A stretch of 64,000 nt of DNA from Saccharum officinarum (taxonomy: Eukaryota > Streptophyta > Magnoliopsida > Poales > Poaceae). This document shows, one piece after another, positions 23,358-34,129 of the stretch. The stretch is taken from positions 7,219,831-7,283,830 of the forward strand of contig CM036231.1 in assembly GCA_020631735.1 (NCBI GenBank), written 5' to 3'. A program made the translations under genes and the position numbers. The notes below the pieces were generated by a model, which saw only the letters and a program-made list of their open reading frames with translations, was not told the origin of the DNA and did not search any database. Position 1 is the stretch's first letter. Every line of letters starts with the position of its first letter.

Positions 23358-24197
23358 CTTGTAAGGATCCTAGTAAGCCTAGAGGGGGGTGAATAGGCGT
23401 ATCTAAAAATTTCTACACAAAACTCAAAGTCACTTGTCAGCAACTGTCGGAAGTCCCGACAGTTTATGTCAGGACTCCCGACGTCGTCAGAAGTCCTGAC
23501 GTCAGCTGTCAGCAGTTCCGACGCCTACGTGGAATGAACTACAAGTGCTCAAATAAACTTTGTGAAGCCAATAACTTACAACCCCACTTCCTAGTGGTAA
23601 GATGAAGTTGTCCAAGTGTTTCCTTGCCCTTGGAGCGCCACCAATTTGTAGATCAGGATCAAAACCTAAGAAATAGCTTGAGAGAGAGACAACAAAGACC
23701 AAATAATCTCAAGTAATCACAACAACAATAAGCACGCAGGACACAAGAATTTATCCCGAGGTTCAACTCGCCACTAAGGCTTGTCTACGTCCTCGTTGTT
23801 GAGGTGACCACTAAGGTCGGAGTCTCTTTCACCTCCTTGCCTCTCTCAAGCAACCACAAAAGTAAACTTGAGTTCTTCACTAGAAAATCAAGGGTAATAC
23901 AAACTTCCCAAGGTTTTCCCACAGATCGGGAGCTCTTGGGCGACGCCTAGCCGGCTAGGGTTTCAAGAACTCAAGAGTAACAAACGCAAATCCAACCGGC
24001 TTGACGAAGAAATCAAGTGCTCAAGCTTTGAATCAATATTTTTCTCACCAAATCCCTTCTCTCAACTCAATCTCTTGGAAGATTTGAATCTAGGAGCAAA
24101 GAGGAGAAGAAAGGGGGAGCTTGAGAGCTAGAGAGCACTTTCACTGAAGGTTTAGTCGAGTGAAATGAGTTCGTAACGATTAGAAGTGAAGAGATGG

Positions 24198-24206
24198 CTA
24201 TTTATA
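24198..24206 (-). promoter_or_regulatory. TATA box of the 5' LTR
   Basis: TATAAATAG on the minus strand, just downstream (in element sense) of the palindromic repeats. This is the copy that would drive transcription of gag-pol. Confidence 0.75.
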
Positions 24207-24297
24207 CTTGTAGTAGAAATCTAACCGTTCAGATCTCGGGACTGCTGACCTGTATAGAAAACACTGTTCATACAAGGTCAAAGTCACTGCGCGAAGG

Positions 24298-24482
24298 CCA
24301 ACGTCGAGACTCCCGACGTATGTCGGGACTGCTGACAGTCGGGACTGCGGACGTACGTCGGGACTGCTGACATACGTCGGGACTTCTGACCGTCGGGACT
24401 GCTGACGTACGTCGGGACTGCTGACATACGTCGGGACTTCTGACCGTCGGGACTCCCGACGTACGTCGGGACTTCCGACGCC
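24298..24482. repeat. Palindromic GACGTACGTCGGGACT repeats in U3
   Basis: About ten imperfect units of 18-21 bp built on TACGTCGGGACTGCTGAC. The perfect palindrome CCCGACGTACGTCGGG is at 24455-24470. The corresponding clusters are at 7836-8035 and about 16035-16212. The arrays differ by small indels between LTR copies. Confidence 0.85.
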
Positions 24483-24815
24483 AAAAGTCACTAAAAAAAA
24501 TATTCTATGTGCTCGTGAATTGCTAGTGTCTCTCTTAAGATTTAGTTTTAATACTTGAGCACTCTATCTTCCTCAAACCAACTAGATTAGCATCCCCCTT
24601 TATAGTGCGGCATAGCCTAAACTCAAGATCAAATATCAAATAATTTAAACGCTTTTGAGTCCATTACCGCGTCATTTTGTAACTCGGGCTCCACCATCTC
24701 ATGCATTATCCTCATTCTTATTTTGCCTGCTTGTCATCTCGATAAATCTCATTAGTCCTCTAATCGTGTGGTCATTATCATCAAAACCCACAAATATGGC
24801 TTGATTGCACTTACA

Positions 24816-26194
24816 ACCATGCAAACTTCAGTGCAGGAATGGTTGCTCCTCCTATAAAGATGAAAAAGGACCATTTCAGGATTTGTATATTAGTAGAATA
24901 ATAATAACAATGGTTAATAATAACAGTTATCTAAACAATGACATATGTTGCATTATTTTATTATTAGTTCTGCACCCCAAAATTGCATACCCTTTTTTTC
25001 AAACATACCACAAATCAGTAAATCACTGGTGTGGAGACATGCCTATCTTGGTTTGACAGATATCTAAGCAAAGGCTGCTAGCACCAACAGGATAACCTAG
25101 GTGAAACTTTTGTTTCATAAGGGAGAGGCAATCGTTTTTTGCAAAAACAAAAAAAAACAAAAAACAAAAAAAGGCATCAAATTGTATCCACCTGTACGTG
25201 AAGAAATAGAGCGAAGACAATGCACAAATCATTTGAAGATAAAGGACAATGGCATTTTGAAGATGCAACACAGTTAAAGTTTTCAGATCACAATCATCCA
25301 GTGAGACTGTGAACATAGTAACAAAATCAGCTAGTGTCTTTCGATTGAAGCAGCCACATATGTCTGCACAAATCATGCAACATATTTGTGCACAAATCAT
25401 GAAAGTATACATTTACAATATAAGCACTACCCAATCTGGCTGAGTGAAATTAGTATGGATGATGCGTGATAAGTGTTAATCAGCCTGTCTCGTATCTATG
25501 CCATACAAATTTAGGGCAAAATAATCTATGACAACGAATGAATAAAAATGATATTTAGACAACCCACTGTTGTTACTACTTTGCCAAATAATTGAACACA
25601 CTTACAACATGTCAAGTTCGCGGAATGCCTCCATCGAGAACTATATATGATCCAGAAACTGGACCTTGTTGAGCTGTTTGGTTTGCGTTAGAAGTTGACC
25701 TCATCTGTCACCGTGTAGTGCTCCTGCTCCTGTGATGGTAATTTAGCAGGATGAGTTCATTGAGGAAAAACGCTAGACCAGCCCCATTCTGGTTGAGCTG
25801 GTGCCACATGAACAAAATCCACAAACCAAACATGCTGTTATGGACATACAACAGGTATAGCAACATATTGTTTCATGCAGAAGATGTCCGCAGTCCCAAT
25901 TTACTTGCCAGAAAAACATTAATGCACTGAAAATATGCTTTGTCAACAAGAAAAATCTCTATATAAGCACCATAAAACAACTTTTCTAGTAATCTGAATA
26001 TGAGCTGGGAATGCATAAATGACTCAAAATATTGTTGCAGACCACCAGAAGTCACAACTTTAATCAGACTGCAGAGTAAGCTCACATGGTCGTCACCTGA
26101 CATCGTAGCTGCATCCTAAGAACATCGAGCAGCCCCAACTCCGAGTCCTTGTCGGTAGCCATATATGCTTGGTCGAGTAGGCAGCCAGGTCAAC
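24816..26194. other. Unassigned flank right of the Sirevirus insertion
   Basis: Before the insertion this joined directly to 6464-6905 / 14654-15094 (...gtcaatgc-ACCAT-gcaaacttc...). It has an A-rich tract at 25136-25172. No protein homology is recognised; short frames are chance. Confidence 0.4.
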
Positions 26195-26522
26195 AGCTAT
26201 GCAGCCCCTGTGAGATGTAGCATCTGGTTGATAGTACCCATGAGTGTGCTATTGAGCCAGTGGAAACGGTAGCATTGACCCCACCGGAATTGGCATGCAT
26301 GGCGAGGCTGTTGTGGTTGTTGCCATGGCCGTCGATGAGGGCCGATTTGGTCAGCACCTGCAAGGGCAAACAAAAGAGTGTAAACTCTGAGAGGGAAAAG
26401 GGCAACGGTATCTTACAATCAAGTAGGAAGCTAACAATGACAAACTAAAATTGTGTCAGTGCAGGGACTAAATCATAAGGCAAACAAAGAAAGGGAACGA
26501 CACATCTAAAAACCAGGTTTGA

Positions 26523-26561
26523 ATATATATATATATATATATATCTGTGTGTGTGTGTGTG
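26523..26561. repeat. Compound (AT)n(GT)n microsatellite
   Basis: About a dozen AT repeats followed by CTGTGTGTGTGTGTGTG. Confidence 0.9.
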
Positions 26562-26674
26562 CTGCCACTGATATGAAATCAGTTTAGACTTGGAGGAAAT
26601 CTAGCTGATTGACACACTTAAATCAGAAAATGCAGATGTGACAAGCTTGCATCAGAAACATAGAATAATCCGTA

Positions 26675-26780
26675 CTTTTCAGCTTGTTTTTTTTCAGCTG
26701 GAACAATATTTTTCTTTGACAACAAATCAGCCAACGGTGTTTTTCATCCGGCTTATCAGCACAACCGAACGGGGCCGGTC
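26675..26780 (-). mobile_element. MITE copy related to 5496-5612
   Basis: Reverse orientation. It has CAAATCAGCCAACGGTGTTTTT and GGCTTATCAGCAC-like pieces matching the complement of the 5496 copy (the first is given here in two overlapping parts: CAAATCAGCCAAC, ACGGTGTTTTT). Decayed. Confidence 0.5.
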
Positions 26781-27654
26781 GTTAATTCATGAGAAATTTC
26801 AGACCTGTTACGCAACAGAAATCTCACATATGTAGACGATATGAACCAGTATAGGAAGGATCTATCCACAGTGAGGCAAATGAAGCCATGGCAAAGATAC
26901 GATAAATCAGAGGAAGAAAAAATTGAACGGTAGATTGGTCGCCACTTTATAGAGATGAACCTAGAATTTCAATCTGATTTCATTGTCCATATAGTAGCAG
27001 AGGGAGAGATGTGCATAAAAGGTGGAAGGCGTACCTAGTAGCACGGGCTGAGGATTACTGATGCCGCGTACAGAGAGACGGAGCTGAGATCTTGGGTTCC
27101 GTAGGTGGACTGTTCATGTCGCCATGCTCGAGGATGCAAGGTTGTCCTCGGAGAAGACCACCAAGCCACCATTGAGAGCCCAACTGACCTCGGGCAAGCA
27201 AGGGTTTGAGATTCCATCCCTCCTGAAAGGATCCGGCCCCGGGGGGCGGTGGCTGAGGTTTCGGATGGGATAGATGGCGACGGAGGCAAGCTCGCGGATT
27301 GGGCGAAGGCGGCTGCTGAGGCATGGTGACAGCCCGCTCCGTGGGGGGAGAGCGCTGGCGTCAGGCAACGGCGGCGTGGATGAAGGGGAGAAAACTGCTA
27401 TTCTAGGACTTCAAAAGACGTGGCTTCGCTAGAATATGATTTTTAACATTGGCTCTGCTAAAACGATATCTAAAACATTGGCATTTTGTTCTCAATGACA
27501 TTTTGATACCTTTAATTATTTTTCTCCTCTCAAATACATGTATTTTCCCGTATTGACCATATTGCCCTTCTGCTTCTCATCTATCTTATGTGACCGATCA
27601 CTTCACCTATCATCCCCGACGTTTCTTCTCCCCTGATACGCGACTCCCGCGACG

Positions 27655-28680
27655 CATTTGCCATGTCAACATGTATTGGCCTATATAACCCGCCAAAGGG
27701 AAATTGACCTAGAACAGTTTGTGCATGACTACTACTCGGTGAATAGGTTTAGAGCGGCTTATGGAAGAGAGATTGAGCCGATGACAGATAAAACACAGTG
27801 GCCACAGGTCGACCTACCATTTGTAGTTGGTGCACCTCTAGCTAAATTACCTGTTGGAAGACTCAGGAAACTAAGAATTAAGGGATGGATGGAAGGTGGA
27901 CACAAGAAGAAAGGTTCCAAAGATGATAAATTTACCAATGAGGGTGAAGGTGAGAAGGGATGTGACATTGATACTGCTCCAACAAATACAAAGGGAAAAA
28001 GATGATTAGAGGACCTATGACTTGCAAAAGATGTGGAGAAAAAGGTCACCGGCAAGCTAGTGCCAAGTGCCCGCTTAATGGAACTGCAAAAAAGAGGTAA
28101 TTCATAGTGTACATAGTCTGTACAGTATACACAAAGGTGCTACCATGAACGGCTACTATGAACTTTTCTTTTCAAGTGTACATAGTCTATACAGTATATA
28201 CAAAGGTGCAACTTTCTGACAGCTAATATATGCCCAAGTAATTCATAGTTGACATACATATCTCTTCTAGATATCTCTTTTTTTTAGTTTTTTTTGCTGC
28301 AAACATTGGCTCTGTACGTTGATGCATAGAGGGTAGTGTCATTTTCTTATATTTTCTTGGATTGTCTAGGAAGCGTAGGCAACCTATGAACAATGTTACA
28401 AAAGCGCCAGCAGAACCTAGTACTCCACGGAGGTCGACTAGAGAAGAAATTCTACGGGGTAGTCCAGGAAGGGTCACAAGAAGGTAAGAATATTGACACA
28501 TTTACCATGCACTAATTTTTTTCATACATCTAATTGTCGTATCGAATTTATGTGCAGCATGCTTGCGACATTATTAGGGGAGGGCACATCTTCACAAACC
28601 GATGCAACTAGTCCTGTGAGGATGCGTACAACTGCAGCACCAAAGAAGATGACTCCAAAGAGAAAGCTACCCATTGGATG
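27655..28680 (+). pseudogene. MULE transposase, C-terminal exons only
   Basis: 27658-28005 reads HLPCQHVLAYITRQ at its start. This is the C-x-H half of a SWIM zinc finger as found in MuDR/MULE transposases, followed by the usual tail (DYYSVNRFRAAYGREIEP, then WPQVDLPF). The first CxC half and the catalytic DDE domain are absent upstream. At an A run near 28000 the frame shifts by one and continues as a zinc knuckle, CKRCGEKGHRQASAKC (28020-28070). Probable further exons lie at 28371-28482 (donor AAG-GTAAGA) and 28560-28680 (after TGTGCAG, ending in TGA). A protein without a catalytic core cannot move the element. Confidence 0.75.
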
Positions 28681-29064
28681 AATTTTTTTAGTTGTGTGTG
28701 ATGAGATGAACTCATGATTTATTTCGTATGACTTGGACCTCGTTTGGAACTAAATTATGGTCTTATGAAATGAACTTGTAATTGCTATAATCATGGTTTT
28801 ATGAGATGAACTCATTTGTGCTAAATTTATAGTTTTATCCATTGCTTGGATCATCATTTTCCCATTTGTATTACATATTTATTAGACTGTACATGCTGGC
28901 TTGCAATGCCCAGGCGGCTGCCAGCCATCCCAAGGCCACGGCCAGCCCTGGCCAATCCACGGCCAGGCAGGCCAAGCGGCGGTCAGCCAGGCCAGGCGGC
29001 GGCCGGCCGGCCAGCCAGCCCACGGAACGGGCAGCAGCCCCTGCACACGTGTTATGAGCATAGT

Positions 29065-29524
29065 TGTGAATTCCATTCCGGTACCGGCCGGAATGCCTCG
29101 TACCGGCCCCTAAACAGGTATAGAAGAGCCTCAATCACGTACCGGGTCAAATACCGGTCAATACCGGTCAACGCCGGTCAATACCGGTCAAATACCGGTC
29201 AACGCCGGCCAATACCGGCCAATACCGGTTAAATACCGGTCAATATCGACCGTGACTGCATGTATTATATTTTTCCATGTATGAACTTTGGAGTTTAAAC
29301 TTTGAAATAAGGTCTTATGAACTTGTTGAATGATATCTTAGTTTGGTAAAAATGTTAATTACGCCGTAAGTTAAGTCAAAATATATTTATATATACATTT
29401 ATGTATAAGTTTATTCACATATTATTATTATTATAAAGTCTGGAATGGTACACCGGTATGGGCCGGTACCGGAATGTTCCATTCCCGTAGCCAAAACGGA
29501 ATGGGCTCCGGAATGGAATTTACA
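29065..29524. mobile_element. Small inverted-repeat element nested in the MULE
   Basis: The ends are TGTGAATTCCATTCCGG on the left and, on the complement of the right end, TGTAAATTCCATTCCGG. Flanking AGT is present on both sides. The interior includes a GC-rich TACCGG-type minisatellite. I cannot name the family. Confidence 0.55.
29138..29256. repeat. ATACCGGTCA minisatellite
   Basis: About ten degenerate tandem units of 10-11 bp (AATACCGGTC, AACGCCGGTC, AATACCGGCC). It lies inside the nested inverted-repeat element. Confidence 0.85.
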
Positions 29525-29735
29525 AGTTAGGTTATGAGGGCCTGAGGGTAAAATGGTCAAGTCATAGCAAAATACATGTATTTGAGATGAGAAATACAAT
29601 TAAAAGCACATAATGTCATTGAAAACAAAGTGTCAACATTTCAGATGTCGTTTTAGCAAAGTCGACGTTAGGAATCCTATAATAACAAAGCCACATGTTT
29701 GAAGTCCTATAATAACAATTTTCTCGGATGAAGGG

Positions 29736-29960
29736 TGAGGCGACGGAGGCAGCGAGGAAGAGATGAGGTTGTGGATAACTCCAAGGCGGCTATTTTTTTT
29801 TTTTACTTATAGTGGAGTGGACCGGTCCAAAGCGGATACCGGCCAAGGCCACTGGCAGGCAGAGCATGACCGGCACCAGCGGTCTCCCAGGGACACGTGA
29901 AACACGGTTATCGGTCACCAAAACACGTTTGTTACGGTAACAGTAGCTGTGCGCTGGTGA
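29736..29960. other. Sequence continuing the MULE target site
   Basis: Joined to 27377 before the MULE inserted (gcggcgt-GGATGAAGGG-tgaggcgacgg). No gene recognised. Confidence 0.5.
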
Positions 29961-30191
29961 GGGGTGTTTAGTTCGCGAAAATTTTTGGTTTCGGGTACGG
30001 TAGCTTTTTGTTTTATTTGGCAATTATTGTTCAATTATGGACTAATTAGGCTTAAAAGATTCGTCTCGCGATTTCACGGTGAACTGTGCAATTAGTTTTT
30101 TTTGTTTCGTCTACATTTAATGCTCCATGCATGTGCCACAAGATTCGATGTGATGTTTTAGGGTGAAATTTTTTGGGAACTAAACACTCCC
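29961..30191. mobile_element. MITE, GTTTAG family, TGA duplication
   Basis: Ends GGGGTGTTTAGTTC and GAACTAAACACTCCC, flanked by TGA on both sides (29958-29960, 30192-30194). The interior has the family core (CTAATTAGGC, GTGCAATTAG, TCCATGCATG). Confidence 0.8.
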
Positions 30192-30194
30192 TGA

Positions 30195-30581
30195 GTCTCC
30201 CATTTATACACTAGCACGTGGGGACTCCGCAGCGCCGGTCTTCTGTATGTCAGCTACAGTAATAAACAGTGCACGAATGACGGTAGCGGAAGTGCTGAAC
30301 GGTACCTAAATGACGTCAGCTACAGTGCTGAACAGTGCATATGATTAAGGTCGTAAGTAGCAGGATAGATACCATGGTATACAGTACTACCCAAGCTGGA
30401 TGATGCATGTCCCTCCGTTATTCCTTTTCGGGTCGAAACGATCTAAGATACAATGATATGCAAAAAAAAACTACCTAAGACCTCAATACTAACAACTTTT
30501 TATGTAGTGATTTTTTGCTAATCTCATGGTTTACTGACTCAGTCTCTTGACAAACGGTGCTTAGCTTCAGCAGGGGAAAAA
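30195..30581. other. Unassigned intergenic sequence
   Basis: Contains repeated 'cagctacagt..aacagtgca' phrases (30250-30340). No gene seen. Confidence 0.4.
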
Positions 30582-31758
30582 TCATGATGGACGGGCTGAA
30601 TAAAACTTATTTGTTGAACGTCCTTTCGCAATACCTTCTGACGCCTGCATTATCATAGTCTCTGGCATCAAAGGAGTGATCGTCCTGTTTCTCATGTTGA
30701 ACACACCACTGTCACATAATGGATCTGGAGGACAATCTCCCCAGCCATAGTCACACATGAAGTATATGCAATCTGCCTGAGCTCCATACTCTGAAGCATG
30801 AAAAGCCTTGGAGTATGGGCCAACAAAGAGTGCTTCACCTTCTAGAGAGTTGAGTCGCCTCCATTGAACAGAAGAAGAGGTGGAAAATTTGACCTCAAAT
30901 ACGTCGAATGAAAAGGTACGGTTCATCTTATCTTTCTTCGGCGACACAGACCATCCAACTAGTCGCTTTACATGCAATAACTTACCACCACTGGATTCTG
31001 CAAGATAGCTGAAATACACAAAGTATGTTTCTTACTAGCAATGGTTTGGCGTATGGCGTCATTTGTGATGCATTTCATGGATGAGATTTTTGGCTTGCAC
31101 TTGCCGCTTGACTCAACCTCAAGGACGAAGAGCTTCCTGGCTAAGAGAGCATATAGCTTCCCATCAACGAGTGCAACATCACATATGCGCTCATGGTCGG
31201 GCACACGGAATGTAGAGGCGGTCAAGGGCTGGCAGATGGAGATTGCACTCTCCTTAGTGCAATCTTTGATGAGTACCGCGAAAAGAGAATCCGGCGATAG
31301 GTCCATGGACGAGAGCAATACTAGCTTGAGCAAGATATGTCGGCTGCGGTAGTGAACTACCGGCTCATGACCTAAGATGGTGTCTACATTAGGTAGCTGC
31401 ATGACATCCTTGGAGAAAGGGTTCATTAGTGACAGCAGTGAGCCCCCGTCGCCGGTGTGCTGCTTGAGAAAGAGCTAGTTGCCCACGGAGCCAAGGCACC
31501 GAGAATTCTCTGGTGGTACTAAAGGCAATCGGTGAATTTTACTGTCCACTTGTCCAGGATGTTAAGGAAGGTGCTGTCATGAAAGGTGAGCCACCGGAAC
31601 GGAGGGGGCACGGGCTCTAGCTAGGCACTGTGGCGCCATGGGCGGCAGACCGCTGCCAGTCGAACGTGATCCGCTAGGGAGGGTAGCCGTGCGAGGACAA
31701 GACCCAGAAGCTCTGGCCACAAGTCTGCCCAAGATGGGCAGTGTCTGGCCGTCGCCAT
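30582..31758 (-). pseudogene. F-box / DUF295-type protein pseudogene
   Basis: Read from an ATG at 31758, the minus strand gives an F-box-like start, SWADLWPELLGLVLARLPSL then AAVCRPWRH, and an in-frame TAG at 31621-31623. Further stops follow. 30968-31426 carries the middle (MNPFSKDVMQLPNVDTI, LVDGKLYALLARKLFVLEV). 30582-31019, in another frame, carries the DUF295 C-terminus (YFSYLAESSGGKLLHVKR, WRRLNSLEGEALFVGPYSK, CIYFMCDYGWGD). The order F-box then DUF295 is that of a large grass family of SCF substrate-adaptor-like proteins. One nonsense codon plus at least two frameshifts make it a pseudogene. Of all host-like sequence in the window this is the most recognisable. Confidence 0.8.
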
Positions 31759-31956
31759 CACGTGAGATCGAGTCGGGCAAGCTCCTTTCTCAACGAGCTG
31801 GCTTTGATTTTGAGCGTGCCCTCAAGGAAAGGAACCAGTCAATTGTGAAGGTGGAGACGATCACGGCGGCGGACGATGGTTCCAATGTACGGTGTTAGGA
31901 CTTTTTTTATACGAGGGTTGCTGCGACTTGGGAGGCCCAGCGGAGGCGCCACGGAT

Positions 31957-32052
31957 GGCTGATAAGCCATGGCTGGAAATACTGTTAGCTGATTTGTTAT
32001 GAGAGAAAAAAAATACTATATCATGGCCGATAATCTCAAGCCAACAGGCTGA
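31957..32052. mobile_element. MITE copy related to 5496-5612
   Basis: GGCTGATAAGCCATGGCTGG, then GCTGATTTGTTATGAGAGAA, ending in a degenerate AAGCCAACAGGC. It lies just upstream of the F-box pseudogene. Confidence 0.6.
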
Positions 32053-32103
32053 TAGCCCGGCAACTCGGCTCCAGCCCGGCACGAAGTCAGACACTGCAGA
32101 AAA

Positions 32104-32580
32104 GTGGGCCACGCGGCTCGCACTCGGAGCACGCGAATACACCCATGGCCGATGCCCCATGGAACTTTTGGCCCAGCTGTACTCGAACTTGAACTCGAAC
32201 CGTGTAGCCGCCCAACCGTGTGCGAACCAGGACGCCGCCGCCGAGGGCGAGGAGGAGGTCGCGGTGGTCGACGAGGCGGTGTTGGCCGGAGTGCTGCACG
32301 TTCTGGGCAGGACGAGGCTCGAGGCCGAGGAGGGCGCGGGCTTGGTAGAAAGGGTGATGCTGGGCTTCTACGAGTTCTTGCACAGAAACTGCAGGCCTGC
32401 CGAGGCTGGAACTTCCGGCCCAGGATCTGGAGCAGATCGGCATGGTGCGCGCGGGCCGAACCCGTCAGACGCGTGATGTTTGATGGCTCCTGCGGCTTAC
32501 TGCGTCTGCATGTTGTGCGTTTTTGGAGCTGGATTGAAGGGCAGTTTGTGGCTCTTGTATTATCAGTGATATGTTAAATG
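32104..32580 (+). other. GC-rich segment with an unrecognised open frame
   Basis: Two overlapping plus-strand frames (32104-32577 and 32159-32476) and one minus-strand frame (32087-32443) are all open, as expected in GC-rich DNA. The 32159 frame (105 aa: MELLAQLYSNLNSN, then EVAVVDEAVLAGVLHVLGR, ending near FYEFLHRN) has a helix-like composition and could be a small gene or gene fragment. I recognise no family. Low confidence that it is expressed. Confidence 0.25.
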
Positions 32581-33170
32581 TTGATGCAAGTATACACTTA
32601 CTTGTGAATCTGCGTAAGGCCCCAAATTTAACTTTTTGCAGAAATATAATTTTCAGGATCCTAGAACATCTCAAATAAAAAAGGCCAGGTTATGCTTACT
32701 CCTTGACACAGCACATTCAGAAAAAAGGCTCACTTTTACATGACCATGGACCGGGCCACGATTTCATTCCATTTACTGGTAAGACGACTTAACCGGCCAG
32801 TCCTTAAAAAGAAAAAAAAAGTTTGTTCTACCTCCTGAACCATCGTCATAGTTTGATGTTCCTTCTCATCAAATTTTAAAGAGTCTGTCTAGCCAACAAC
32901 TAAGTGTTTTGAAAGCTCCTGACACCTGATTTTTTCCCCCCATGAATTTACATTGTCTTTTAACTATATTTACACTGATTTGTTCAATATAATTTATTGG
33001 ACAGAGTGATGTAATTTGGGGGAGATTGCATATCTTAGAAAAATATATGCCAAATTTTTAGAAAAAATTACAAATTATTTCTATAATTGCAGATATCATA
33101 GATATATATGTCAAATTATTCACAAATTGTAAAAAAACTACAAATTTTAAACAAACTGCAGAAAAAATTT
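32581..33170. other. AT-rich unassigned sequence
   Basis: No gene seen. The 33040-33185 part repeats 'acaaatt' phrases. Confidence 0.4.
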
Positions 33171-33179
33171 CAAATTGCT

Positions 33180-33570
33180 CACAAATTACGGTGGACCCAC
33201 CCTCTCCAACCTTCTCCCTTCCCTTCTGTGAGCCACACAAGCCTGACGCTGGCGAAGCCGCTGCGGCTGCCTAGCCTAGGGGCGGCGATGGCAGGCCTGG
33301 GGACAGCGGCCGGCCTGGGGGCGGCGGCGCGCGGAACGGCGCTGCCGCTAGCCGCCTGCGTCGTCAAGTCGGGACGAGGCGGCTGTGTCGAGGAAGCGGA
33401 GCTCGCCGGCGTGGGTGGCCGCGAAGTGTGCACCTCGAGCTTCCACGACGACGTGGAGGAGGGGACCCCGAGCATGCCCCTGAGCCCCGGTCGGATACAG
33501 GAAGTGATGGACACGATACGAATCTGTGAAAAGCAACGGCCAGAAAAACTGTATGTGAAAAGCGGCTAAA
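33180..33570 (+). other. GC-rich segment, possible captured gene fragment
   Basis: Open on the plus strand (frame 33108-33569, 153 codons, with MAGLGTAAGLGAAARGTALP near 33288) and on the minus strand. The sharp GC-rich island inside AT-rich DNA suggests a captured coding fragment, but no domain is recognisable. Confidence 0.25.
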
Positions 33571-33661
33571 ACACACGGTTAACGTATAGCAATCCTGAAT
33601 TTTAAAATCAGACATTTTACTTGTTGAACTTTCTAAATTGTTCAAGTTATCTCCCTGCCTC

Positions 33662-34037
33662 GGTTTGGCATGGTTTTGAAGGTGGTTTTATCTTTTTTAG
33701 TTAAAAAACGATAAATATTTTATAAGGTTTTTAAACCACTAAAAATGTCTCTAAACTTTAAAAATTCTAAAAAAACTCTAAAGATATAATGGGATATGGC
33801 CAAATCCAAATAAATTATTTAGAGCTCACGAAAATATCTCTAGATTTGGCATATTCCATGAGCGCTAAATATTTTATTTAGATTTGGCATATTCCAATCT
33901 ATCACTAGATTTTTTTTTCAGGATTTTAAATGTGTAGAGACATTTTCTATCGTTTAAGAACCTTATTAAGTATTTACTGGATTTTTATAACTAGAAAAAA
34001 AAAGAGAAAACCACCTTCAAAAAACACTCCAGACTAG
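33662..34037. mobile_element. MITE with imperfect long inverted repeats
   Basis: Left TTTTGAAGGTGGTTTTATC faces right AGAAAACCACCTTCAAAAAA. The interior is AT-rich with internal echoes (GATTTGGCATATTCC twice). Boundaries are approximate. Confidence 0.6.
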
Positions 34038-34129
34038 GCTAGAGAGATAATTTGAATGGTTTCAAGAGTTCAGGGGGATAAAATATATTGTTCCATGCGC
34101 TTGCTAGTCGACATACCCACGTGAGCATT

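Larger units (their letters stand above)
23360..24815 (-). repeat. 5' LTR of the complete Sirevirus
   Basis: 1456 bp, plus-strand TGTAAGGATCCTAG to TTGATTGCACTTACA, followed by the ACCAT duplication. It carries the promoter that would drive the element. Confidence 0.93.
15090..24820 (-). mobile_element. Complete Sirevirus (Ty1/copia Maximus lineage) with ACCAT target duplication
   Basis: The element is 15095-24815 (9721 bp) on the minus strand. ACCAT flanks it at 15090-15094 and 24816-24820. Both LTRs have TGTAAG...CTTACA ends. In element order: 5' LTR (23360-24815), PBS, gag, pol (protease, integrase, RT, RNase H, the copia order), a non-coding 3' region with extra purine tracts, PPT, 3' LTR (15095-16549). 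The long LTRs, large gag with coiled coil, multiple PPT-like tracts and palindromic U3 fit Sireviruses. By eye the two LTRs differ at about 25-30 sites in 1.46 kb (near 2%), a fairly recent insertion. gag is open, but pol has several frameshifts. Confidence 0.95.
26195..27377 (-). pseudogene. Possible exon remnants of an unrecognised gene
   Basis: On the minus strand, a GC-rich segment 27035-27377 ends in a plausible splice donor (ACTAG-GTACGC at 27034) and a second segment 26195-26357 begins after a plausible acceptor (GCCCTTGCAG-GTGCTGACC). The second segment reads LTKSALIDGHGNNHNSLAMH. The upstream frame does not stay open across the junction, and I recognise no domain. It could be a 5' exon of a decayed gene or a captured gene fragment. 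The MULE at 27388 is inserted at its 5' edge. Confidence 0.3.
27378..29735 (+). mobile_element. MULE (Mutator-like element) with 10-bp target duplication
   Basis: The element is 27388-29725 (2338 bp). It is flanked by GGATGAAGGG at 27378-27387 and 29726-29735. Inverted ends begin GAGAAAACTGCTATTCTAGG and, on the other strand, GAGAAAATTGTTATTATAGG, and the similarity extends about 180 bp inward (including AAATACATGTATTTT on both sides). Long TIRs and a 9-10 bp duplication define a MULE. It carries only the C-terminal exons of a transposase, so it is an internally deleted, non-autonomous copy. Confidence 0.88.

Noticed and set aside
24298..24482. CRISPR-like spaced repeats
   Set aside because: Units vary, spacers are not unique, and the cluster lies within the U3 of an LTR in a plant genome.
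6906..24815. A tandem Sirevirus array with three LTRs and two internal regions (LTR-int-LTR-int-LTR)
   Set aside because: The outer ACCAT duplications would fit, but the 440-bp unique flank is itself repeated after the gap (14654-15094), which unequal recombination within the element would not produce. A contig overlap or haplotype duplication explains it more simply.
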